Positions 32,755-41,039 of a stretch of DNA of 64,000 nt are shown here, one piece after another. Below the pieces are notes generated by a model. It ran no database searches and was not told the DNA's origin. It was given only the letters and a program-made list of their open reading frames with translations. Positions within the stretch are counted from its first letter, which is position 1. Each line of letters opens with the position of its first letter. This DNA is from Moniliophthora roreri (Eukaryota; Basidiomycota; Agaricomycetes; Agaricales; Marasmiaceae). A program made the translations under genes and the position numbers. The stretch is taken from NCBI GenBank assembly GCA_001466705.2, contig LATX02000100.1, positions 186,001-250,000 of the forward strand, read 5' to 3'.

Positions 32755-32819
32755 CCGACGTTATCTCAGTTGAAAGAGCAGGAGACTTGGAGTCGCCTGT
32801 TCCAACTGCACAGGTTGGA
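32755..32819 (+). pseudogene. Second decayed tRNA-Tyr copy
   Basis: Retains CTCAGTTGAAAGAGCA, AGTCGCCTGTTC and CAGGTTGGA in tRNA order, but the anticodon arm with its intron is deleted and the T-loop is changed (TTCCAACTGCA). It is shorter and more decayed than the relic at 29011, in the matching place after an F-box gene. Confidence 0.65.
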
Positions 32820-32944
32820 CTCCGGACATTATCGATAGTTTTGCTCTTGAGGCGACCGTTGTCAAGACGTTCGTGGGATTGCAGTGTACTTGGTCTGGCG
32901 AGCACCAAAAAATGCCGAAGGATGCTTGATTGAGAAACGAGAGA

Positions 32945-34330
32945 AGGTGTGACATTTTGACATCGAGAGTCGAGAAGAAAGAGTCAAAGCGCCCAGCGAG
33001 CGCCTTTCGAGAGCCGATATCGATGTGACGGAAGCGTTACCTGTCACACAACCATACTTTTTTCTCGAAACACCATGTCGCCTGACTCTTGCGCCCGTCT
33101 TCCCCAGAATGAGACCCAAATGAGCCTCCTGTCATTGTCTTGCCGGCTCAAAGCTTCTCTTCAACTCATCTTCACAACTTATTCAGCATTGAATTGCTTC
33201 GTGGTTGGATGTCGTCGGGCGGGGTGAACCACGCCTTCATGTTTGACTAGCAAGTGGTACGTGTGTCTTGTAGTATGACTCATACGCAGTGTTCACCTTG
33301 GCAATGCAGAAAGCCTGATAGCCTTGGATACACTATCCCTCCGACGTTACTATGAGCATCGGAAAGGGTACGCTCCTGCTAACCCTTACCCGTGTCTTCT
33401 TCAGCTGATGATACTCAAAAATGCTCAAAGAGTCAACTCGTTGCCGGAACCTCAGAATCATCACTATCGTATCCGAATGTCTATCTCTTCAATACGGTTT
33501 GCATCATCCCGTCCTCATCCTTCCCTGCGATGGCGGGCCAATAATATGTTCTGAATACCAAACGGATAGAACTCGAACTTGGTAGCGTTTTGAGACCGAA
33601 AGCGAGAGCGGAGAATGGTGGCATGATGAGTTACGGTGGTGGGTACGTAGCCCTTGATCTTGCTTCCTAGACGTTCACTCATAAACGTGCCATAAGCATT
33701 GTTGCTTCCTGCACACGCGGGCTACCACCTACCATCATGCACCTCCCTTGTACCTTTTCCATGAGCTTGCAGGACCTAAAGCAGGAAAGTGAAAGGTTAG
33801 ACCCTGAGTGACGGGTTACGCTGCAGGGTATGTACCCTACTAATCTCAGCTTCCTGCATGTTCGTTCAAGGCCATTATCGCTCATTGCACTGTCAGACCA
33901 CCGTGAATCCATTCATTCACTTTTCTGCTCCCTTTCGTAATAGTTAAAAGTAGCGGTATTGTATTCAGGGTGGATCAAACTCGTTACCTATCGAGCCCTA
34001 GAGATGACTGCTCACGTTCCCTTATGATAGACCGTAAACAGAAGAAGCTGTTTTCGCAGAGCTTCAAAGGTGAGTTTGAGGCTTTGCTACATAGGCCCTG
34101 CTCGCTCATGGTTCTGCCTTGTCAGGGTGTAGCCAAGGATCTACATGCACGTCGCACAACCTTTGGCTCTCCATCGCCCTCCACTTCAACACCCGCCCAC
34201 GTCTACAACTACACACGCTAACTCTATATCTCACCGGGTGCTAGCGGGGGAGCATGACACGCAACGGAACGGTATTTCACTCGAAGCGGGTAATATGGTA
34301 GGAAGAAGGACGGGAAAACCTTGGAATTCT
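32945..34330 (+). repeat. Rep-A dispersed repeat, long copy 3
   Basis: Full-length-type copy with the same ordered landmarks, among them AAAGCGCCCAGCGAGCGCCT, GGAAGCGTTACCTGTCACAC, GTTGGATGTCGTCGGGCGGG, GGTACGTGTGTCTTGTAG, GGTACGTAGCCCTTGATCTT, AGCAGGAAAGTGAAAGGTTA, TCGTTACCTATCGAGCCCTA, GCCAAGGATCTACATGCACG and CACGCAACGGAACGGT. Confidence 0.65.
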
Positions 34331-34705
34331 ATCATTTTCCTAGCCTCCCATCTCAAATAGCTAAGTCATAGTTGGGTTCTACTCTATGTATTTCCACACC
34401 AGTACACATACTGATTTTGCTGTGTTGGAAGGGGCTTCGTGATGCAATCAATGTGCGGCTCAGGTTAAGAACGATCTCGAGTATTTTGCCTAGCTCACGA
34501 AGAATATGATAGTTTGTCAACTTTTGAGATGTATGTCGGGCCACCTGTCCTTTGATTCCCATGGAAGGACCGTCATTGGCGATTTATAGTAGGTAATCAC
34601 GTTGGTACACGTGCCTCGGTGACTGCTCGTTGGTCAACAATGTCGGTGATACCATTCATTGTGGCAGGTCATTATCATTGTCCACAATAGTATCCTATTC
34701 TGCTC

Positions 34706-34712
34706 TATATAA
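34706..34712 (+). promoter_or_regulatory. F-box gene core promoter (TATA)
   Basis: ACAATAGTATCCTATTCTGC followed by TCTATATAAATAC. Same spacing to the leader intron (donor GTACGT at ~34762) and start codon as the other copies. Confidence 0.7.
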
Positions 34713-34829
34713 ATACTCAATTCTTCTCCCAGTTCATCGCGTCTTCATTAAATACAACAAGGTACGTTGCATATATCTCGATGCTCACCGCAAACTCAAA
34801 AGGCATTCAAAAATAGCTTTAAATCTCCA

Positions 34830-36164
34830 ATGGCGCTCCCGCAGGAACTCATTGACCTTATCATCGACGAACTCTCATGCGATAAAACGGCACTGATCAA
34901 CGTATCATCGGTCTCTCGCTCATGGGTTCCTCGTTCTCGCAATCATCTCTTCCGCACCCTCCGTCTTTTGCCATTTTCACGGTACGGAAAGCGCCGCTAC
35001 CCAGGTGCCCAATCAGTCTGGACGATTGAATACCACATCCGAAGATTCATCGACCTCTGTTCGCATTCTCATTCTACTATCCCAAACGCAGGTCCAACAC
35101 ACGTTGAAATGACGGCGGATGTTTACCACATGTCGGAGAGGTCTCACACCCTCACTGAACGTCGCGTGTCAGCATTCATGACGCTGTTATCGTGGCTCAG
35201 TGAGAAGCATGAGATGCCTGGAGGAGAACGAGGATTGACACAGACGAATGCACATAGACTATTCTGGAACGTCAGGCACCTCACTCTTTCCTGTGTTGGG
35301 TCAGGTGAAAGCATAGAATGGCTCGAAAGTGTCTTCCTTCTTTCACCCTTTCCGCGGGTCACTCAGTTGACCATCGACGGTGAATATCAAGTTTTCCGCT
35401 CCCGACAATCGTTTTCCGATGTAGTATCCTCCTTCACATCACTCAAACACTTGTCCATCCAAACTGCATTTCGCTTGATTCCCGTGTTCGAACGTTCGAG
35501 CATAGATGTTTCGTTTCCTTTATCACTCACACATATCGAAGTCCCGGCGCCGCTGACATCTCTGGAAATCTTGAAGTCCTGTTCGACCCTGCATCACCTC
35601 ACTATCACTATTGAAACCATGATAATTGAATCAGAGTGCATTGCCATTAACCAATTCCTGGATTCAAGTGCAGCGGTGAGGGATGAGCGCCTGAAGCACT
35701 GTAAACTCGTGCTCAACTCGGAGTTTCCCACTCAACCTGAAATCATCGATAACTTGTCGAGGCTCATCCACTTCAACAAAATACAGAGCTGGACTATCGA
35801 TGCGGACTCCAAAGCCTTTGTCGGTGGTGATATTGCGATGATACCAAACGTCACGATACTCGTGCTCCGTAATCCGGACACGATTCGTCCCTTCTCCCAG
35901 GTGAACACCGAACTTGATTGTCTATTATCAGAGTTGGTCCGGTTCCCCGGTCTGCGAGATGTAGAGATTCCGGTCTTTGGGTCTTTCAACAAGTTATTGT
36001 TGCAGAGATCTGGTTGGGATGAGGTTGAAGGAGCGGTGCGTGAAGGATCGGAGGCCCATCGTGCTATGGATGAGCTGGCGGAGAAGTTTCGGTCAATGTT
36101 TCCCAATTGCAAGAAGGAAGGGTTATTAAAAGTACGCTGTGTTTACCATCCAACGTATTTGTGA
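34830..36164 (+). CDS. F-box protein, array copy 3 (444 aa)
   Basis: Single exon. I chose the ATG at 34830 (MALPQELIDLII...) because it aligns with the starts of the paralogs. An in-frame ATG at 34767 lies inside the conserved leader intron and is probably not used. F-box PQELIDLIIDELSCDKTALI and VSSVSRSWVPRSRNHLFRTL, followed by the same diverged repeat region as copies 1 and 2. Probable substrate adaptor of an SCF ubiquitin ligase; target unknown. Downstream of it the tandem unit continues into CpG-depleted DNA. Confidence 0.87.
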   Translation: MALPQELIDLIIDELSCDKTALINVSSVSRSWVPRSRNHLFRTLRLLPFSRYGKRRYPGAQSVWTIEYHIRRFIDLCSHSHSTIPNAGPTHVEMTADVYHMSERSHTLTERRVSAFMTLLSWLSEKHEMPGGERGLTQTNAHRLFWNVRHLTLSCVGSGESIEWLESVFLLSPFPRVTQLTIDGEYQVFRSRQSFSDVVSSFTSLKHLSIQTAFRLIPVFERSSIDVSFPLSLTHIEVPAPLTSLEILKSCSTLHHLTITIETMIIESECIAINQFLDSSAAVRDERLKHCKLVLNSEFPTQPEIIDNLSRLIHFNKIQSWTIDADSKAFVGGDIAMIPNVTILVLRNPDTIRPFSQVNTELDCLLSELVRFPGLRDVEIPVFGSFNKLLLQRSGWDEVEGAVREGSEAHRAMDELAEKFRSMFPNCKKEGLLKVRCVYHPTYL

Positions 36165-36349
36165 AGTCGATTGCTGTATTTGATAATGGAATGACAGGTA
36201 CTTGTTATGCAGCATTTTTGTGCTTGAGGCATTAACTCGGGACTGTTGTTGGAGATTTCATGGGATTGAGTATACTTGGTCTGGCGAGCACAGATAAATG
36301 TCAAAAAGTGCTTGATTGAGAAATCAGAGAAGGCTTGACATTTTGACAT

Positions 36350-36610
36350 CAAGAGTCAGGAAGAGACAAAGTGCCCAGTGAGGAAAGTGTTACATGCCAC
36401 ACAACCATACTTTTTTCCTAGAACACCATGTCACCTGATTTTTGTGCCCATCACCTCCAAAATAGTTCTATAATCAGACTCAAGTGAGCCTCCCATCATT
36501 GTCCTGCCAGCTGAAAGCTTTTATAACTCATATTCAGCTCTTTTGCTTTGTGGTTGGATGTCTTCAGATGGGTGAAAGTAAGGTGAACACCTTGGTGTAA
36601 CAGGTGGCCT
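36350..36610 (+). repeat. Rep-A fragment, CpG-depleted
   Basis: Reads as Rep-A with CG changed to TG or CA: AGACAAAGTGCCCAGTGAGG, AAAGTGTTACATGCCACACA, ACACCATGTCACCTGATTTT, GTGGTTGGATGTCTTCAGAT. It is truncated after the GGTTGGATG block. Confidence 0.65.
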
Positions 36611-36819
36611 GATACAGACCCCACATGGCAGATAGAAGTAGGTCCTGTTTGCTATTCTATGTGTTTCAGTGATTCCCAAGCATCTGCTTGTTGAGGTGGA
36701 TTCCAATTCAAGCTGTGACTTTGGTCCAAGGCAAGATATAAGGTCACTGCCATATTGGTGATATTGTCATTTTGGAGCAGTGGCAGGACATCTATTGTTC
36801 ACACTGTTCCATTCTGCCA

Positions 36820-36826
36820 TATATAA
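36820..36826 (+). promoter_or_regulatory. F-box promoter relic (TATA)
   Basis: TGTTCCATTCTGCCATATAT then AAACCC is the array-type core promoter in front of the pseudogene at 36964. The box itself is intact, though the gene is not. Confidence 0.55.
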
Positions 36827-36963
36827 ACCCTCTGCTCTTCTCATGTGGTAAGCCCCACCAGTTAACCAGATAACTCATTCTCCTTAATTTTATGGAATCA
36901 TTTCTACTATGCAATTATAGTATCTTAATGGCTAAGTACTGCCAATTCTGACAACAATCTTCC

Positions 36964-37224
36964 AATGATTTCCCCACAAGAACTCACTGACCTGATCATT
37001 AATGAGCTCTGATGGAACAAAATGTCAGTGTGTCACTCATAAGTGTATTGATGGTCTCTTGTGCATGGGTTCTCTGTTCCTGAAAACACCTCTTCCCAGC
37101 CCTCCATCTGCTTCCACTGTTGCATTATGGAAATCTGCCACATGTCACTCTTGAACCAATCCTTGAGGTCCAAAGATTCATTGGCCTCTGCTCTCATCCT
37201 CATTCCACTATACCTGATATGTGT
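36964..37224 (+). pseudogene. F-box pseudogene, array copy 4
   Basis: Starts MISPQELTDLIINEL, closest to the 14194-15546 gene (MISSQELIDLIIDELWWDKT), and then meets TGA where that gene has the first Trp codon (TGG). Further frame breaks follow, and homology ends near the HPHSTIPD region (~37224), after which CpG-poor repeat DNA begins. Many changes are C to T or G to A. Not functional. Confidence 0.8.
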
Positions 37225-37446
37225 GCTGACTTGCCTCCAACTTGCCTTGGATTATCCTTAGCTTGACTCAATCCCTGCCTCCAAATTACTAGACATGTTC
37301 TTGGATGTTCCTGACATATTGCTGCAGGTAGTAACTTCAATGCATTACTACGTGCTTCAATGTGTACATAAATATCTACTCTAATCTACCTTTGTCCACT
37401 AATTGCAAAGGGAGTGTGATATGTTGGAATGGTCAGTATAGGCTGT

Positions 37447-37613
37447 TGTAGTAGGGGGACCGGGGCACAGAGCGGAGGTTCCAGACCTGTTTAGCAGTGT
37501 TTGGCATGAGCTTCCGGCGCGTAGTCTACATTTCCGTGTACGTAGTTAGCCATCATCAGAACCAGCAGCATCGTCTTCGGCATCGCGATAGCCAGACCAC
37601 TCGGCCCTCTCCA
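37447..37613 (+). repeat. Left LTR of the complete gag-only element
   Basis: Runs from TGTAGTAGGGGGAC to CGGCCCTCTCCA. Reference copy for the solo LTRs at 4614, 8091 and 16748. Confidence 0.85.
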
Positions 37614-37736
37614 TTGTGGTGACGAGAGTGTGATTCAACGCACTCTTCTTTCGGCTTGCTTCTCTGGCCCAGCACTGCTTTTTCTCACGTCTCGACATCT
37701 TCGCTGTCATTGGGCAGCTGACCACTGATCATCAAC

Positions 37737-38963
37737 ATGGACCCATTTAATGGAACAGACGACGCGTCCGCGTGGCTCAAGCGCTTCGATGAGCGATTCA
37801 AGAAGAAGACAAGTTCGTACAAGCTGAAGAAGTTTGGGAATCTGGTGGAAGGAGAGTGCAGGCTATGGTGGGATAGGCTTGGTGATGCAGGCAACGAATG
37901 GGCTGCGACTAGGGAGGCCTTTAAGGCATATTGGATCGACAGTCCTCGAGGAGATCCTCTTACGGTCAAATGCAGGGACATCACATCATCTTCCCCAGTT
38001 TCGGTCAATACAGTCACTGCAGCCCCACCACCACCCCCTGTTACCAAACCAGAGCCTTCGGAGGCACACCCCATGTTCTCCGTTCTCGTCAGCGCTAGTA
38101 TTATCGACCCACGTGGCATATACGCCAAAGCATTCGCAGAGTTTTCACGAGCAACGGACCAGGAGGCGATGTTTCGGGTGATTTGGGATGCCGCTTTCGA
38201 AGCTGGTAAGCAATGTGGAGTATCGAAGGGACGAGGAGAGGTTAGAGCAGAGAGTATAGAGGAAGGAAGGCAGTTGGGATTGGCAATCGCGAAGCAGGCA
38301 GCAGAAAGAGAGAAGGAACTGCAGGAGGCACGAACCACCACTTCCGTTTCCGTTGACACAACTGACCTTACTCCCGAACCCGAACCTGAACACGAACCTG
38401 AACCTGACCACCGTATTCCTCCAATTTCCTCTGAACCATCTGCTGAGCCAGCCACCGCGCTATCACCTCTGAACTGGGCAGATGACGCTGACACGATACC
38501 CGTGGCAACACTCATACCACCATCATCATCTCCGACACGCGATTTCACAGTTCTACGTTCCAATTCAGCATCACGACAACCATTCAGCTCACTCCAGCGA
38601 CGTGCTACGCGTTCGCTTCGTCTTGAAAAACATCACTTTCCGCATCATACGATCATACCGACTAATACACGATCTACACGTCCTCCGAAACTTAATCGCT
38701 CGACACCACTTATCACCCGTCGTCACCCTTCTGGTATTGGACCTGGGAAACCAGTACAAACCATCTCCCAACCTCGACCAACTTACATATCTTCGAGCGG
38801 CTCACTTCCACCATTGGACTGGGATAGAGATCCCCGTTTGGTTCNTCTTTTTTACATAGCTTCATTTTTTGTCACTGCGCGACGAGGACGCCGCGCATTT
38901 TTTGGTGGGGGCACATGTAGTAGGGGGACCGGGGCACGGAGCGGAGGTTCCAGACCTGTTTAG
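37737..38963 (+). CDS. Gag-like protein of the LTR element (408 aa)
   Basis: N-terminal ~80 residues (MDPFNGTDDASAWLKRFDER, WWDRLG, FKAYWID) have the look of the retrotransposon gag helical domain, which would form the particle core. There follow a Pro-rich linker (TAAPPPPPVTKPEPSEAHP), a charged helical or coiled-coil stretch (QLGLAIAKQAAEREKELQ), an acidic Glu-Pro repeat and a basic tail (PFSSLQRRATRSLRLEK). No zinc knuckle or enzyme domain. The frame runs into the right LTR, where the stop lies; the undetermined base at 38845 leaves one codon uncertain. Related decayed copies are at 39271-41039 and 41040-42657. Confidence 0.75.
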   Translation: MDPFNGTDDASAWLKRFDERFKKKTSSYKLKKFGNLVEGECRLWWDRLGDAGNEWAATREAFKAYWIDSPRGDPLTVKCRDITSSSPVSVNTVTAAPPPPPVTKPEPSEAHPMFSVLVSASIIDPRGIYAKAFAEFSRATDQEAMFRVIWDAAFEAGKQCGVSKGRGEVRAESIEEGRQLGLAIAKQAAEREKELQEARTTTSVSVDTTDLTPEPEPEHEPEPDHRIPPISSEPSAEPATALSPLNWADDADTIPVATLIPPSSSPTRDFTVLRSNSASRQPFSSLQRRATRSLRLEKHHFPHHTIIPTNTRSTRPPKLNRSTPLITRRHPSGIGPGKPVQTISQPRPTYISSSGSLPPLDWDRDPRLVXLFYIASFFVTARRGRRAFFGGGTCSRGTGARSGGSRPV

Positions 38964-39082
38964 CAGTGTTTGGCATGAGCTTCCGGCGCGTAGTCTACAT
39001 TTCCGTGTACGTAGTTAGCCATCATCAGAACCAGCAGCATCGTCTTCGGCATTGCGATAGCCAGACCACTCGGCCCTCTCCA
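38916..39082 (+). repeat. Right LTR of the complete gag-only element
   Basis: Differs from the left LTR at only a few positions (for example CACGGA for CACAGA near the start, CATTGCG for CATCGCG near the end), suggesting a fairly recent insertion. Confidence 0.85.
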
Positions 39083-39135
39083 CTGTCAATGTTACAAGAA
39101 TTGCAAATCTTCTGATGAGCTAAAGAAGAAAACAT

Positions 39136-39270
39136 TGTGGTAGGGGATCTGGGGCACCAGATGGCATTATAGTAGTCACATGACCATAGTCCCGATAGCC
39201 TTTCACTGTGTACATAGCATAGCTATCAGCAACCAGCACTGTGTCTTTGGCATTGCATTAGCCAGACTGC
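39136..39270 (+). repeat. 5' LTR of an older element, split by nested insertion
   Basis: A strongly diverged LTR (TGTGGTAGGGGATCTGGGGC ... GCATTAGCCAGA). It stops at 39270 and resumes at 41040-41056 with CCACCCAGCCCTCTCCA. The break is filled by the inverted element 39271-41039. CTGC (39267-39270) and CCAC (41040-41043) are the mutated 4-bp target duplication. Confidence 0.7.
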
Positions 39271-41039
39271 TGGAGAGGGCTGAGTGGTCTGGCTATTGTG
39301 ATGCTGAAGATGATGCTGCTGGTTCTGGATGATGGCTGACTACATACACAGGAATGTAGACTACGTGCCGGAAGCTCATGCCAAACACTGCCAAACAGGC
39401 CTGGAACCTCTGCTCCATGCCCTGGTCCCCCTACTACATGTGCCCCCACCAAAAAATGCATGGTGTCCTCGTCACATGGTGACAAAAAATGAAGCTATGT
39501 AAAAAGAAAAGGAAAAAAAAAAACTAATGTTTGACCCAACCAAGATCTCCCAAGATCCTACTCAGCTGAACCAAACAGGGATCTCTATCCCAGTCCAATG
39601 GCAGAAGTGAGCTGCTCGAAGATATGTAAGTTGGTTGAGGTTGGGAGATGGTTTGTACTGGTTTCCCAGGTCCAATACCAGAAGGGTGACGATGGGTAAT
39701 AAGTGGTGTCAAGTGATTAAGTTTCAGAGGACGTGTAGATCATGTATTAGTCAGTATGATTGTATGACGCAGGAAGTGATATTTGTTGAGATGAAGTGAA
39801 CATGTAGCATGTTGCTGAAGTGAGCTGAATGGTTGTCGTGATGAATTGGAATGTAAAGCCATGAGATTGCCTGTCAGAGATGATGGTGGTATGAGAATTG
39901 CTGGGGTAATGGTGTCTGCTTCTTTGGCCCAATTGAATGATGATGGCAACAAGGTAGATGGCAACAATGGTGTCAGGGCTTCTGAGGTGGTCTGGGTGGA
40001 TGATGACATGTATGAGGGGGTGTCTGTGTGGAACAGGAAGTGTGCAATGTGGGTGGTATGAGATCTGAGGTATCCACAGTGATGCTGGTGCCTGCAGGCT
40101 GTGCCTTTGTACCAGCCCTGAATCCTTCCTTGTAGTATGAGTGGCGCTTGTAATGGAGCTCTTGCTCAGCCTCCACACAAAGTGCTCGAGAGCCCTCCGC
40201 AAAGCCTGCTGACTATCCTTTCTTGTATCCTTCAGCCTTCCCTTCCTTGTATCCAGCTGCTGTACTCTGCTCCAGTCCAACTCTCTTCCCAGTTTCGTGA
40301 CTCTTGTTATACCCCTCCTTCCAACCTTCTTTCCTGACTGAATCCTGACCCTTAGCCAATGCCTTCTTCCTCTCCTGAAACCCAACTTTCCTTTCTTCTG
40401 CTAACTCTTCCTCCCCTTGCTGAAAGATGTGCTCTGTGCTGGTGGAACCTGAACCCAACTGACTGAGGGCCAATGCATGCTGCCAAAGGGCAAATAGTGC
40501 TTCTGGGGAGCTCCCATTGCAAAGAAAGATCTTGACTGCATCAACGAAGGAGGTGTCAGGTGACTTTCTTGTGATCTTTTCAGCGCACTGCTGGAACTCA
40601 GTGTTTGTGAGAAGTTCAAATAATAGTTCCTGCAACTTCTTGTTGCCCTTAGCCATGACGTGTATAATAGAACTGGTGAGGTATGAGGTAACTGTGAGCT
40701 GAGAACAGAGAACTGAGGACTAAGAACTAGGGTCAAACTCCAAAACTGAGGACAGGTGATGTGATAAGCTGGCAGGTAAATGTGGGCAATAGAGTGGGCA
40801 AAGTTGGACTGAAATGAGGGAAAGTGCTTCAAAGGTGCTGCATTGGTTGAATCACACTCTCATCACCACAATGGAGAGGGCCAAGTGGTCTGGCTATCAT
40901 AATGCTGAAGATGATGCTGCTGGTTCTGGATGATGGCTGACTATGTATACGGAAATGTAGACTATGTGCTGGAAGCTCATGCCAAACACTGCCAAACAGG
41001 CCTGGAACCTCTGCTCCATGCCCCAGTCCCCCTACTACA
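39271..41039 (-). mobile_element. Gag-only LTR element, inverted, nested
   Basis: 5' LTR at 40872-41039 and 3' LTR at 39271-39438 on the minus strand. The leader after the 5' LTR and the ~80 bp before the 3' LTR match the complete element, but the first part of the protein is different (see 40213-40656). CpG sites are mostly converted to TpG/CpA. Inserted in the LTR of an older element. Confidence 0.8.
40213..40656 (-). pseudogene. Variant element ORF with a different N-terminal domain
   Basis: 147 codons starting MAKGNKKLQELLFELLTNTE and continuing with NTEFQQCAEKI and SPEALFALWQHALALSQL, then a Lys/Glu-rich helical stretch (GYKEGKAEGYKKG). It does not resemble the MDPFNGTDD gag domain of the complete element. 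Downstream, in another frame (40009-39740), comes the shared C-terminal module (FNWAKEADTI, RQPFSSLQQHA). The frame break suggests decay. The domain is unrecognised; by position it should take the Gag role. I infer a module exchange in this family. Confidence 0.6.

Larger units (their letters stand above)
37447..39082 (+). mobile_element. Gag-only LTR element (TR-GAG type), complete
   Basis: Two 167 bp LTRs (37447-37613 and 38916-39082), nearly identical, with TG...CA ends, flank a ~1.3 kb interior. CTGT at 37443-37446 and 39083-39086 is a 4-bp target duplication. The interior has one gag-like frame (37737-38963) and no reverse transcriptase, integrase or protease. A TGGTGACGAG string just after the left LTR may be the primer binding site, and the GGTGGGGGCACA before the right LTR is a possible polypurine tract. 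It would depend on enzymes supplied by another element. One undetermined base (n) at 38845. Confidence 0.85.

Noticed and set aside
34767..34829. Upstream in-frame ATG of the third array F-box gene
   Set aside because: It lies inside the leader intron conserved in the other copies, where the same position is not coding.
37685..38563. 292-codon open frame on the minus strand
   Set aside because: It is antisense to the gag-like frame and arises from its biased codon composition; the plus-strand frame has the family-like features.
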